From assembly GCA_022496805.1 (NCBI GenBank), contig CM040104.1, forward strand, positions 5,183,650 through 5,247,649: a DNA stretch of 64,000 bases, written 5' to 3'. The translations under genes were made by a program, and so were the position numbers. This DNA is from Pohlia nutans (Eukaryota > Streptophyta > Bryopsida > Bryales > Mniaceae). The notes under the pieces were generated by a model that was not told where the DNA came from, did not search any database, and saw only the letters and a list, made by a program, of their open reading frames with translations. How positions within the stretch are numbered: the stretch's first letter is position 1; every line of letters begins with the position of its first letter. Shown piece after piece: positions 11,886-24,760 of the stretch.

Positions 11886-14800
11886 TTACCATGTGGAAGC
11901 CACCATGGTATTGAGACTGTGAGGCAAGGCCCGCGTGCGCGAATGCGTCGGGGACGAGATCGACTCCGCGGCCGCGGCTCCCAAGCCACTTGCGAAGATG
12001 TCCGGTACTGCGGATTCCCCGCCTTGCTGCGTTGCTCCCAATTCTAGCTTGTTAAATTGCTGGTGCTGAAGCTCGTACACAGATGTGGGCATGCCCTGTC
12101 ATGTTTTCACTACCATGCACATCAGGGCTCGCGATGGACCGAGGATTCATGGTTTTAAAACGACAAATTTAATCGATCATACTGTGAAAATTATCATTTA
12201 CATGGGACATCACTGAAATTAGTGAAGAATATTACATATGTTGAATAAAACAGAAATAAATTTGAACAAAAGAAAATCTACATAAAACCTACTCAAAAAC
12301 ATTGCGGCCTTATCGTACTTTAGGGGTTAAAAGTTGACTAGTCAACACAGATGTGTCATGTATTCTTTTTTTAGAATGAGAGGGTTATAACCCATATTAA
12401 TGCTGCGTTCGATATGAACCAATAGGTACACTATTAGAGACAAACTATCTTCAAATAATAATAACATAATGCTAAATTGATTAACATAGATTTGTCAAGT
12501 TTTCTTTTGTTTATCTAGAGTGAGAGGGTTATAACCTATAACCATGCGTTCAATAACGATAACCAAAAAGTACACTAGTAGAGACAAACTATCTTAAAAT
12601 ATTAATAACATAATGCTAAATTGATGGTTAACATAGATGTGTCTAATTTTCTTTGGTTTTGACCGAGAGGATTAAGGTAGACATACCTTAAACCACCACA
12701 ACACCTAAAACCACCAACTTCTACACCCCTCTTTCATTTCAGGAAGGAAATGTAGGCTTTCATTACATGACTTATGCATCAATTGCTCAAAAGTTAAGTC
12801 TTGTACCAACAACTTACATTTCCTCCCTAAAATGAAAGAGGGGTGTAGAAGTTGATGGTTTTAGGTGTTGTGGTGGTTTAAGGTACGTCAACTTTATAAC
12901 CCATAACGTTGCATTCAATATGAACTATAAAGTACACTATTAGCAGCAATCTTAAAATGATAACATAATGTTAATTTGATGTTTTTTTTTGGGTTTAGAG
13001 CAAGAGGTTTAAAACCCGTAACATTGCATTCAATATGAACCGAAATGCACATTCTTGATTCAAGAGTACAACTTAGTTGAAACTCCCTTGAGCTTTCGAA
13101 CTCTCAACATAGGTTATCTACTTCATAAACTCAATGGAATCCCATGCATTGGAAATCGAGAGTATGGTTATATTTCATAATCTTATCCTTGTTTGACATT
13201 ATGATTTCTTTCTTATTTTGAGACTATTGATTGAGCATCATTGAACAAGATCAGACCGTCGAAATTATGTCCAATAACGTGAAAATACAGCCAGGTTGTT
13301 ATGGTTCAAATAACATCATGTGATTTGGCATGGCTATAATTTCATGTTACTTTGTAGAATCAGGCAATTGATAGTTGTGTGAGTAATTTGAGATTAAATA
13401 ATTTTAAAAAAAACGCATACCGACTGCGAATGCTGCTGTTGCTGCATATTTTGGTGTTGTTGCTGCTGGTAGAGCTGCCGAAGTCTCTGAACTTCTTTCT
13501 GCAGAGCCTCGTTGTGTGCTGTAGGTCACAAAATCAAATCAATCACCATAAGCTAGTAAGAGCAAACCCAGTTCCATGAAAAGAGTGCATTAGCTGCTAC
13601 TGTAGACAGCTTTCTAATTTGTCAGAAAATAATTCAAATCTATGTCAGAATTTCCAACTCCCACATGGTGTCTTTCATTAACTCATGTAAATTACATGTG
13701 ACTACATCAAAATTAATGATTCCAACAAGGCTTTGATGAAATAGAGCACCTTCTATGTCACCTCAATTTACGCTTTTTGGGATGGATTTTTTAACACTAT
13801 GTAAAAATGAGTCGAAAAGCCATCTCGAAAAACGTAAAGTAGGGTGATTTTGTACTAGTGCTAGTAATTTCTTCACATTAATGTTTAGAGCATTTTAGAG
13901 ATCACTTACCATCCTTGAAGAGCTGGCCTTGAACTAGAGCAGCCATCTTTTGTTTGATAGTGTTGTTGTCCACGTTGAGAACAGCTCTCCGATGCTCAAA
14001 GAAAGCCACTTGGGGAGCCATGGTGGAGACTTCTGACTGCCAAGCAATTAATCATGAGACAAGTTTTAATCCACTTTAAACTATGAACCATTTCAAACCT
14101 AATCCTAAGAGATCATCCCACATGCACTCTAGTTTTCGCAGTGTGTCAAGAATGATAATAACTTCCAAAACATGCTTTTACTATTCAAAAATGACATGAT
14201 TTTTTTCTATTTGTATAATTTGCTACCTAATAAATGATGGATTTCAAGTCTGAACACGACCACTTTTGGTCATTTCAGGCACTTGGGAAATGAATTCAAG
14301 CTTTTTGGTACCTGTAAGGCAGTTACACTCCTCTCAAGCTCTGAAATGTACTGCAACTTGCGCACTCGAGAACGTTGGGCTGACTGCCGGTTAGCCAATA
14401 TTCTGCACACGGAGTTGTTTCAATATACAGGAGCATTATATACTGGCATAATTGGGATCAACTGAACCCCTGGAAGCAACAAGCACAATGAGGTCCCTTA
14501 CCAATGAGGTTTCAAAGATTATTTAAAAGGTTATTTTTAAAGATTATTTCAAAAATCATTCAAAATGCCATTTATTAAAATATTTAAAAGGCCAAAGAAA
14601 AAGTAGACTTGACTAGTTCAAAAACTAAGTTCTGATTTCTTTAAAATTACAACCTTGTTTTGTGAAGAATGAGAGGTTAAGGACAAGTTTCCATGTGAAG
14701 ATCGGGCGAGTGAAAGTGGCTAGACGACAAATAATGAGGTCTCAAGAACCACCCATTTTGGTACAAATGAAAAACGAACTCTAAGATTCACCCATTTCGG

Positions 14801-17083
14801 TGATGAATCCGCAGTTTCAGTTACCCCCAACCAATACATGGAAGCCTCACTAGTAGAAGACTCATTCCCCATTTCGTGGGAACAGTGAAAAGTGGCTGAA
14901 TATTATGCTTATATTTCTGTCTTCTTGTGAACAAAACCACTCACCAGCCCATGTGCCTGACGCGGTTTCATTCCTTTTTTCATTTATAGTAAGTGAAAAA
15001 CGACACATTTCCTACTAAGAGGTATGAGTGTACGAACCGTTTAGCTCGTTTGGGATCCAAGCTGGAGTCAAGGCCGGCCAAAGCGTGCTGCAACTCGCCT
15101 TTGGAAAACGTTTGGGTTCCGGCCTCATGATCCCCCGAGCTTTGCACATCCGGTTCACTCTTGTACTTGCCAAGACCTGCTTTGGGGTCTTCGTTGGAGA
15201 CTTCACTCACACTGTTGCTGTCGGAGGGAGTGGAAGGGACTTCGTTGTGCTTATTGCTGCCAGGGGTTCGCCCCCTCTCCGACGCCCACGTGTCACCCCC
15301 CGTGTTCATATTTGCTGAGCTGGCACCTCCTGTGGTACTCTTATTCTGATGCTTTTGATTGGGTTCGTTATCGTTGCTGAACATAGACATGAGTTGATCT
15401 TCATCCAGCCTAAGATTACCCCAAAAAAACAAAACAAAAAAAACATTAACTCCACATAAGATGACTGAAAATCTTTGAAGTTGCACGTATCATTCTATAA
15501 CCCATCTAACATACACCATCAAAAGTTGGGTCAATTATGATCCCATTCTGATTCTCTTTAGTATCACAAACATATCACTCTTCGGAATCCAAGTTGGCTT
15601 CCATTTAAAGTTTGCTGATTTTAGCTTAAGAATAACACACACCTTTTAAGGTCAACATAACACTTTCTATAGTTATCCCTCTTTATAATGACATGTTTGA
15701 GAAACCCTAACTTCAAGATGACAAGCATGGATGGATCACAAAAATGACTTGTCGCATCGGTATTGCTTGAATCAAAAATATCGTCATAATATAGAGTGTC
15801 ATATTATGAAGGGTAGATTGTAGTCCATCTGACACACAACTTTGAAAGTCTAATCTTATTATGATTCTCTCCAATATCCATTTATCACAAACATATCCCA
15901 TTTGACAACTTCAGCTAAAGAATGTTGCAAATACAAATGGCGTCAATTCCATTGCTAAATAAATAAACTAAGAAATAAATTTTACCTGTCAAAGTCAACG
16001 GAACCGCCACCTGAGTGGCCACCTGAATGCATGGAAGCCACGCTTCTAGACTCATAATCGTCCTCTTCGGTGATGTTATCGTCCACCATCTTGGAGAAGT
16101 TGGTGCCATCCAGAAAAGCCATGGACTCACTCGCCGACCGGCGATGTGCGCCTCTTTTAAAAGACCCCTCAGGTACATCCACTATCCCATCCATCCAAGT
16201 TGGTTGCATCTACATATCAATATCAGCCAAAAATTAGACTTGAAAAAAAGGTAAACGAGAAAAACCTACCCGAACCTGTCATGTCGAATAATTTATTTAT
16301 GTTTTGAAAATTCCTTATCAAACAAATGTCAAGATTCTATGAATATTTTCCAAGAATCTTGTTAACCCATTTATATAATCTATAGAAAAAAAAATTCCTA
16401 TAGATTTGAGCTTCTCTTTTTACAGTTATTTTTTGTTGATCCTGACGGACGACTAAAGTATACTCATTGCAACATGACTTCGAGTGGTGCACATAGCTGA
16501 ACATTTTTTGAATACTTCTGCAACATATGTATAATAACTTGTAATTCTGTCGGACTCTGAATCTTTTCAAACTTGAGCCCAAAGCGCAACCGAGAGAAAA
16601 AGGGGCTTCAGCCTCACAACTTGACATGTGGAAGTTGTGCAATCGGATGCATTGGCATTACACTATTCTCAGTGAATAAATGATTTAGAGTCGTTATGAG
16701 AAGTAGTGAACCTCAAATGGGTATTTAGAATGAACCAAGGTTTCAGTGTAGAAAGATGCCATACCAGTCCACCACTGGTATGCAAATTTTGAGGATGTGC
16801 AATCAGAGTGTGTCATTAGAGAGGGTTGAGTTTATGTAATTCAATCAATAAACAAAATAAAAATTACTGGTGATGTTCTTACTTGGGGTAGAAATCCAGC
16901 TGACGGAGTGCGCTTGTGATTTGCAGCTCGGTTGGGCAGGCTGGTGCGGCCAGCTGCACTGGAATCCACTGGACCTGCTCCAAAACTGGGAAATGAGCCT
17001 GGGCTCTTGGGCGGCAGATGAGACGGATTCATTGGAAATGACCAGTCCACAGCCCGTGCCTCGCTTGGACCTTGAGTTGACAT
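11886..17083 (-). CDS. Group E bZIP transcription factor (bZIP34/61-like)
   Basis: Nuclear DNA-binding regulator. Exons in transcript order: 17083-16883, 16209-15986, 15409-15038, 14402-14312, 14036-13910, 13518-13421, 12065-11886; GT-AG joins, frame kept throughout, 430 aa. The N-terminal half is low-complexity, with the plant signature HRRSASESMAFLDG (exon 2) and DFDRLDEDQLMSMF across the exon 2/3 join. The basic region is ILANRQSAQRSRVRKLQ, with N270 and R278 as the DNA-contact Asn-x7-Arg pair. The zipper continues YISELERSVTALQ, SEVSTMAPQVAFFEHRRAVL and NVDNNTIKQKMAALV, then FKDAHNEALQKEVQRLRQLY, a pattern typical of group E. A Gln-rich tail follows. The start codon at 17083 lies just 3' of an acceptor-like TTTTTTAG, so a 5'-UTR intron upstream is likely. 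The last exon is 1.36 kb from the previous one; its acceptor could instead be six bases earlier (TACGAG). Target genes cannot be inferred. Confidence 0.93.
12120..12330. mobile_element. TTAA-type element (GGACCAAGGATTC family), decayed left end
   Basis: GGACCGAGGATTCATGG near 12134 begins the family sequence. The right end is CTTTAGGGG-TTAA, with TTAA at 12327-12330. It lies in the last intron of the bZIP gene. Confidence 0.55.
12678..12893. mobile_element. Fold-back MITE-like element with ~85-bp inverted repeats
   Basis: The left arm reads ACATACCTTAAACCACCACA then ACACCTAAAACCACCAACTT then CTACACCCCTCTTTCATTT. The right arm is its near-perfect complement, ending AGGTGTTGTGGTGGTTTAAG. The loop is about 45 bp. 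It lies inside the bZIP last intron, so the pre-mRNA of that gene would carry a long hairpin. Confidence 0.85.
14848..15020. mobile_element. MITE, CACTAGTAG family, copy 1
   Basis: Starts CACTAGTAGAAGACTCATTC and ends GTGAAAAACGACACATTTCC then TACTA. Interior phrases (TTTCTGTCTTCTTGTGA, AACCACTCACCAG, CATGTGCCTG) recur at 26552, 36581, 60699, 61343 and 63540. It sits in the intron downstream of bZIP exon 3, ending 18 bp from that exon's end. Confidence 0.85.
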
Positions 17084-17089
17084 CACCGC

Positions 17090-18970
17090 CTAAAAAATTC
17101 CTAAAATTGATCACTGCAGTTTACAAGACACACAAGCACATAGAAAATTTGTCAATTTTAGGGACCATAAATTGTTAAGTTGACCAGTCAACCCAGACGT
17201 GTCAAGTATTCTTTTGTCAAGAGTTATAATCATGACGTTGTGTTCAATGTGAGAACTTCAATGAACCAGACAGTACATTCTTGATTCAAGAACACTCCTG
17301 TTACAAAATAAAAAGCACATACTCCTGCTGTGCACAATGTTCCCACGGGCTTTCTATTTCGGAACAAAGGGAGTATGTCCTATAATCTTCTTGAGCTGAA
17401 GATTATAGGACAAGCAAATTTTGCCAAGGCTCTCCTGCTTTGCTACCTTTGTCCACAAGTGGGTAGAGTTAATTTAGAACGACATTTGGAGCAACATTGG
17501 AATATCATTTTAACGGGTTGGAACGACAATGTTCTAGCATGCTTTATAGAAATGTTGTTTTTACAATGTAATGTTCTAAGCAGTTGCTCCCAGTTGTGGC
17601 CTGTCAGTTTGACAGAATCATGGAGTTCATTAGAAGTATTTGTCAACAGACTGAACCAAAACCTAACTCACTAATCCAAGGACTAATCAATGCCATGGAC
17701 ACTAAACTAGAATTGGTTCCTGGTGCTTCACCCAAATCAAGCTCACATTTGTTTCAGCCAAATCAATTCCCAATTTGATCTACACTATGGATGTATATGT
17801 GCGCTTCAGACCCTTCAAGTTGCTTTGCTACGATACTCTGTACTGCGTAATGACAATTTGGTGCTGGATCAAAATGGGTATCAATTTCGCAGGGTGATAA
17901 AGATCTATCATTGCTAAACCAGCACACGGAACTAGAGAGATTTTAAACAAACATTCTCCTTGTTTTCACAATTTGTTGCCTAAAAGGTTTTTTTGTTTTT
18001 TCGTTTGCTTCAAGTCCCATAGTTACAAAGGAAATGAAGTGGCTTACAATTCCAAAAAGACAGGCAGCTTGAGCGGCTGACAATAATCCACAAAAGTGCA
18101 GGAAGCTCCTCAGATCTGTGCCAGCCGCTCCATCACGGAAGCCTTTGAGGTAGCCATGACGTCGATCTTGAAACCCCCTTATTATTGCAGCAATGTCGAA
18201 GCATCGCCCTGTCTAAACCTAAAAGTGGAGGACCTTGTTGAATGTTGCATGTCGTTCAATGAGCAGTTCAAAGACCTGCACGGTAGTCCTTCCTCTCCAC
18301 CTCATTCAATGCAAGAACACTCTTCGGATCATAATGGCATGATCCTGCACCACGACAACAGGCACCGCAACTATAAAACTTAGTCGGTAACATATGTATT
18401 ACAAAGTGGGATTCAATCAAGCCTTTTCTCCATTCTAAGAGAGTGAGATGAAACTCCTTGAACGATACACGAGGGGCAAACCAATGCTGAACAAAAATAC
18501 ATCAAACGGGAATTCTTCCAATGCTCCAAAAAAACAACAGATGAGTCACCAGCCTTGCAATGCAGGGCGTTCTCTTTGAATACACATGAATTCAAAGATT
18601 CGCAAACGAGTTCAAGAGAAACCAGGGAATGAGACTGCACGGAGAATAGCAAGAATGCTGAGCTTGGTTCGATCCCGGAATGTCTAAGATCTAAGATCTA
18701 GATTGAGGAAAAAACAGTTTTAAACTTTTTGTGAACAAAAGGGAAGTAACACAACCGCTTCCTCTATCGAATATTTAATAGTCATATCTGCAACGAAGCC
18801 TTCGAGGATCCCTAGCTACGTACCCTGGAATTCCATTCCATCGAAAAAATGCTTTCGTTGCGTTCTTCGTCACTCAAATTCACTGGATCAGAGTACCACA
18901 TTGTTAAGATCGTTTTCCGAGGTGTGATCTGTGAAAGATGAGATGATACTAGGAATGATAAGTTACCGAG
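17090..18970 (-). other. Probable 5'-UTR intron/leader of the bZIP gene
   Basis: No conserved coding sequence seen. It lies between the acceptor-like site just upstream of the bZIP start codon and a TATA-like motif near 18990, so it would hold the leader exon and its intron. Open frames at 17330-17674 and 18096-18383 show no family resemblance. A degenerate element with a right end reading GGAACAAAGGGAGTA occurs near 17357-17375. Confidence 0.35.
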
Positions 18971-18988
18971 AAGGAAACTGAGTCAGTG

Positions 18989-18998
18989 AATATATAGC
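18989..18998 (-). promoter_or_regulatory. TATA-like motif upstream of the bZIP gene
   Basis: On the - strand the sequence reads GAGCTATATATTCACTG. It is a plausible TATA box for the bZIP transcript if the gene has a 5'-UTR intron. Position and sequence are the only evidence. Confidence 0.3.
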
Positions 18999-19399
18999 TC
19001 GCTCACCTTAACTTGGTGGATGTGTCGCCCACATTGCCTTGCAAAAGCTCAAACAGCAACAGCATTGTTGCAGTTGTTACTCAAGTTGATGATCTGCTGC
19101 GATCCGTCGCTGGCTGGGCTGGAGCACCGGAAGCAGCATGTTCCTGTAACAGTGAACGTGAAGGAGCAGACAGGGCTGGCTGGCTGGCGGGGAGGATTCA
19201 TCAGAGACGAGCGAAACAAATGGAAACCAACTGTGTGATCATAAAACGGTGTCCCCGTGGAAAGATTTCTTTCCGTCACCACCCGGCTGTCTTCTTTTTC
19301 TTTCTTTCTTTCTCTCTCCCCCTTTGGTCAAGGTCGTCATGTTTTCTCTTTTTCTTTACTGGGAAAATTTGTCACGGAAGAAGTACAGTACACTGAAAT

Positions 19400-22085
19400 C
19401 TTTCCATAGTACACTGTGGGTGGATAATTGTTGTGGGTTCATTCATCCATTTTAGCAATTTATCATTTGTTTGAACAAATTTTCATCCATTTTGAACATA
19501 TTTTCATCATTTTGGATGAATATTACCACAGTATTTTGGGGAAATAGTTATTAGTGTGGTCGTTCAAAAATACCGTCGGCCACGATATATGGTGATATCA
19601 ATGTAGTAGTAGTAAGAACTTTGGTCTGCTTTTGGGGCGGGTGTGAATAAACTATGAGTTCGACACACCCATGGTTCAATGTCCACTTGACAAAGGATGA
19701 TGATGAAGAGTACCTTCTCGAGGGTAGATTACTTGGAAATATTGTAGGTGGTCATACACAAATTGATTCAAAAAAGTAAGAGTTTTGGAAATTAGTTTTT
19801 TAGGAGAGGTTATTTTAATATGGTGAAAAGGGAATCTTGAGAAATATTTTTAGTTTCAAAATTATTCGGTCAAAATAGTCAAGAACATGAAGGTCTTGTG
19901 TTAAAGTTCACTCAAAAATATTGTAATTCTCTTTCCTTGTACATTAACATTATTGTGATCCCTCTTTACTCTAGCCCATTCTTAATCTTCACAACTTTGA
20001 GAGATATTACATAACATTTTTCAAATGAATAAGATAGTTGAGTTTAACATAAGATGAAGATGAAATTGTTTGTAGTATTTTGTATTGTAACATTTATTCA
20101 AATAAGAATTGATGTAATACGAACAATGGTGTATGAAGGGAGGACAACACCTTTGTGCTCTTAACCATTTTTGACACCAAAGTCAAGAGCAATCAAAAAG
20201 CAACCAAAAATCTCATACATAAACATTGTTATTCTTAGTAACGTTAATCTCTTAACGACTTGAAGTTCTGATGTGATCATGTATATAAACAAGCAATTGT
20301 TTTCATGTTTCGCTGAACCAATGTACTCGAGTACACCTTTGCACTCGAGTATACAACATATTCAAGTTCATGATCATATTTTAGTAAATATAATGGAACA
20401 TACAAGAAAATACGCAATATGGCGCCTAAGAGAAGTTTAGGGGAAAAACGTAGAAGACATAAAAATAAAAATAAAATAGATCCATATATTTCAAGAACAT
20501 AATCAGATTTTGAATACAAATATACCCTAAGAAAATCAATATACTTCATCCAAAGTAACTTTTTTTTTTTTTTTTTTTTTTTTGTTTTTACGATGAAGAA
20601 GATTTTGTTTTCTAGAGCATTGCTGGTCTCTTTGTACTTTCTTTTGTGCATTGTAATCAATGGTATCCACAAGCTTTGAGTTGAGTCCCTGGCTTCCAGG
20701 GCAGGCTCACAGAAAACATGATCCACACCCACTTTGATCCAAAAATTATAAAATTATAAATAATTATAAATAAAAATAAAAACCTTCGAATCCCAACCTG
20801 ACAGGCAGGCAGGCATCCTGTACTCTATCTTATAATTTAGTGTACCTCTGAATTATGACTAAATTACAGTGCCGGTACAAGAAGGCCGGTGATTGTCCGG
20901 TTTTGTCACAACTTACAAGCAGCGTTATTCCTGTTTTTTTTTCTTGAAACCTAACTGGCGACGTAATAAACATTGAGAAAGAGTATTTGGCGAAATCTTA
21001 AGCTTATAATCATATTTCGACAGAATTTTTTCATATTTTGTTAGTTTTCTTCACAAAATTTGGCTATCTTTACAATAAATATAGAGGAAACCTGGCAAAA
21101 AAATTCAAAATTTTCTCAGTTTTTTTCCTTAACAAAAGAGAAATGCCATATTTTGTAGAGAAATTTGGTGAAATATAGCCAAGAAAAAATAAAAAATAAA
21201 AAATCCTTGCTCACAAGCTTCATCAGCCAAAATAATAATAATAACAATAATAATAATAAATTAAATAACAAATACAAGCTTCATCAACATGCATTGAGCA
21301 TTTTTTGATTAGAGAAGGAATGGGGTTACAAAAGGCTTTGGAACCACTCACCATGAGTGTCAATTGCTTCTACAGTAAGAGAACCAATTGTATCCCCACA
21401 AATGAATTGTACTTTTGAATGATGTAGCAATGGTAGAGTGAGGAAAGTGGATGGGAACAAACAAAGAACTTGAGGCCTTTACAACTTTGAAAATATCCTC
21501 TAATGGTGATGATAGTAGTATAGGACAATATTGAACTATTGAAAATGATTTTTTTTCATTTCTTAACCATTGCGTTAGAAATGACAATTTTAGAGCAATT
21601 TTTGTGAAACATACCCTCCTATCTTATCTTGAAGAGTTAAAACCCTTTAAAACCCTTGTAAGCAATGTGAATAGAGGAGAACTTTCAAATTTCTTGGAGT
21701 TCTCAAAGTATTTCAACTTGGAGGGATGCCGACTCAAACATGATAAGTGTGTCATTTTCAGGGCGTGTAACGAAGGGAACATTGATTTTGGGATTGAAAT
21801 GCGAGCTTCCTTTTTTTTAGCTCAGACAATATAGCCAAAAGCAAAATTATGTTTAGAAAAAAGCTAAATCAAAATCAAAACTCGTTCCTTTATTGTCAAA
21901 AGATTCATCCATTTGAAAAAAAATTCATTCAACTATGACATTCATTTAAAATTTGCATGAAAGTGCTAAAATATTTGTATCACTGGCGCCACTTGTTCAA
22001 AAAATGAAAATTACTGAAAACTACCTACCTCTCTATACCATCAATTACCAATCACCAACCTTGTACTCAGGTAATGTGACAATAC
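19400..22085. other. Intergenic, no gene seen
   Basis: AT-rich sequence with repeated phrases shared with 9986-10967, a poly-T run at 20560-20583 and a short (AAT)n tract near 21230. An open frame on the - strand at 20277-20732 includes the homopolymer and has no recognisable family. Confidence 0.6.
20560..20583 (+). repeat. Poly-T run
   Basis: Uninterrupted T tract of about 24 bases. It could be the tail of a - strand retrotransposed sequence, but no element body is recognised next to it. Confidence 0.8.
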
Positions 22086-22353
22086 TATAGTACCATAGCT
22101 TGGTCGCCACCCCATGAACGAATATTTAATATTTTTTGAAAAATAAGGTTCGCTCCTCAAAAAAATAAGTTTCTTGGATTTCATTTTTGAGCAAAAGATG
22201 ATAAAAATAAAATGGCCCAAAATAGCTTAGAAATAGCAAAATACATCTAAAAGTAATTTATTCTATTTTCGTTTGTTGGTCCTCGTAATTTCTGATTTTT
22301 TACATTTTTTATTTTTTGAATTATTTTTGGCGACCCAGCTATGGTACTACGGT
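22086..22353. mobile_element. MITE-like element, TAGTACCATAGC family, copy 1
   Basis: Left end CTATAGTACCATAGCTTGGT then CGCCA; the right end is its inverse, TGGCGACCCAGCTATGGTAC then TAC. A related copy is at 25343-25622. The interior is AT-rich and non-coding. Confidence 0.75.
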
Positions 22354-22606
22354 AATAAAAATTTAAGCACCAGATGTCATGTCCCTCCAGTGTTTGATTG
22401 TGCATTGTGCTGATATTATTTTTACATGTCTGCACAAATAAAAGTACATAAGACAGGGCATCAGTGTACCTAAGCACAAACTCATGCTCACAGCACCCCC
22501 TTGATCTTGCATGTACCCATAAATCATCCCATTTTTACTTTGGCACAAACAGTAATTTTGTTCTGTTGGGAATGAGCCACGGAATAAATTATTAACCTTC
22601 GAGTTT

Positions 22607-23159
22607 TTAACCCTTAAGCATCCACACTATAGTCACCCGGTCAAACTTCATCCATTCCTCACATTTTTAGATATATTATATCTTTTGAGTATTTTTCTCA
22701 TATAAATTATTGTTGAACTGATGTATCCTGATTTTCTTTCATAGTTATGTTAATAAAAATGATTTTTATAAGATTTTCAAAGTTTTTTCTTGTAAAAATC
22801 ATAGTAATTACAAAATCTTTAAATAGTATGATTTTCTTCAGGAAACTGTAAATAATAGTGATGATCGACAAAGTGTAGGTGGCATGCTTATTGAGCTTAC
22901 ATAAAAAGAAATTCGATAGAAAATGGTCTTTTGCAATGTATATTGGAATTTTAGGGTTTTGAGTTTTAAAGTGTTGTAAAAAACACAATTTCAACAATTT
23001 TGAAGAATGGTAAAGTAGACTAGAAAGCACAAGATAGTCCCCACACTTTCTTAGTTGGCACCATTTTCATTTGAAATTAGAAATTAGGTGAAAATCAAAG
23101 TTTTATTGAATAACGACCAGAGATAGCTGCACGGGGGTTTTTGCATGCTTAAGGGTTAA
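22607..23159. mobile_element. TTAA-flanked element, 553 bp, CCCTTAAGCAT ends
   Basis: TTAA at 22607-22610 and 23156-23159. The ends read inward CCCTTAAGCATCCA and, from the right, CCCTTAAGCATGCA. Its right TTAA is also the left TTAA of the next element. Confidence 0.75.
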
Positions 23160-23732
23160 CCCCTAACTGCCTAAGCGTCCATTTTTTGGACGATGTACAG
23201 ATTTCATCCATAATTTCTCATCCGTCATGCATTTTTTGCAGTGTGGAAATTTTACTGTAGATTCTATGGGAAGTTAACTTCATGCATATGTGATCCGATT
23301 AGAAAGGAGATGATTTGTGAAATTTTTATGCCTCATTTCATGCTGTAGTGATTCACCCAAAATTTTGAAGATTTCAGTGTAAAAGTGGTAAAAAAAATGT
23401 CAACCCATAAAATTAAGCAACCAAAAAATCTCCAAAAATCGCTACACTTAGAGTATTACATTTCAACCAATCACAAAGAATTTCATCTATAGATTGTCAA
23501 TATCTTATTCGTAATTGAATTACAAAATAATTTTGAATTTCACGTTTCAAATTTCATACAAAATTATTGGTAATAGCAATCATAGATCTAACCGTATGGA
23601 TAGAATCTAAAATTCATAACGTACAACTTTTATTCATATATCAAGTTCAAAATATCCCTCTAGGGTGCATTTTATAGTCCATCTTTGCAAAACTGCCGAA
23701 TTTGAAGAGGGCTTTAGGCATTCGGGGGTTAA
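23156..23732. mobile_element. TTAA-flanked element, 577 bp, GGACGATGTACAGATTTCATCC family, copy 1
   Basis: TTAA at both ends; terminal inverted repeats CCCCTAACTGCCTAAGC and CCCCCGAATGCCTAAAGC. The interior phrases TTTTTTGGACGATGTACAG, TCTCATCCGTCATGCA and CTTTTATTCATA recur in the copies at 48772, 51483 and 52576. No transposase frame seen. Confidence 0.85.
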
Positions 23733-24760
23733 CTCCGATTGCTATCATGCTCCTATGATAGTATGGAAATAGACACGCACTTTGTGTTGTAAGTCTTGTG
23801 CCAGTGTGTTAAGGTAGACGGACCTCACTAATTCCAAACCTTTAAGGATTTTTACCATGAAAATGGATGTAATAAATCTCAAAAGGTTATAACGCAGCAT
23901 AGGAATTTATAAATGATTAACTTTTAAAAAAAATAAAAAATTCATTATGTATATAATTTTAGAAAATATAGAAACAACACATTTGAGTTTATGTTTTATA
24001 ACCAATCTTCTCGTCGAGTGCTTAAACATCATCCATAAACAAGAATACAATTAATCAATGGATTTGGAAATAGATATGGAAAGTACAGTTTGAAGGGAAT
24101 AGAATTGGTGTTGGGAAAGGAATAAGATCCCTTTACTTTATGTATTGCATTTAGTCTCAATGTTCATGTATGATGCAAAGTGAATATACACTCCCACATC
24201 TAAGGAAAAGCAATCAAAATACCAATGCTCTAATACAACGTTATGTTGGTTAGAGACTATGCTTTGGCTCAATAGCTTTGGTTATGGAAAACCAACAAGA
24301 TAATAGCAAGTTCTAAAAACCCACATGTCAACGTGGTGTTTAGCACCATTGTTCACATGATGACTATAGTACAAGTTTACATACCTCATTGTATAGGACC
24401 ATAAGCCTCTGGAAGAAAAGACGTGTGGGTTCTCTCAAACGCACTTGTGATGGTATAGCAGTGACATCAAGGATAAACCTTGCATTATTATTATTATTTT
24501 AGTAGGTTGTAAAAAGTGCTTTTTATTAAATGATTGGGAAATTCCATGTGATTTTTTTAATGTAATGAGACGAAAACTCTCATTTTTTGGTCAAAATTAT
24601 TGGCAAGATTTATTTACTTGGTTTTTCATTCATAACTATAGAAGCCCTATTTTGTTATGTTAATAATATTGAAATTTTATTTAAAGAAAAAATCAGTGGT
24701 CCTTTAACTAAAAAATAAATTGTCTTATTACCGGTACCAAGGTGCCGAATCGAATCATTA

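Noticed and set aside
15028..15318. Open frame on the + strand opposite bZIP exon 3
   Set aside because: Shadow of the real - strand coding exon, which has the family match and correct splice joins.
17330..17674. 114-codon open frame on the + strand
   Set aside because: No motif, no splice continuation; it contains the end of a degenerate repeat.
18096..18383. 95-codon open frame on the + strand upstream of the bZIP
   Set aside because: No family resemblance, and it lies in the probable bZIP leader/intron region.
20277..20732. 151-codon open frame on the - strand
   Set aside because: It includes a translated poly-T/poly-A run, has no recognisable motif and no splice context; most likely chance or a decayed repeat.
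21230..21260. CRISPR-like or other short regularly spaced repeat
   Set aside because: Simple (AAT)n microsatellite; the genome is eukaryotic.
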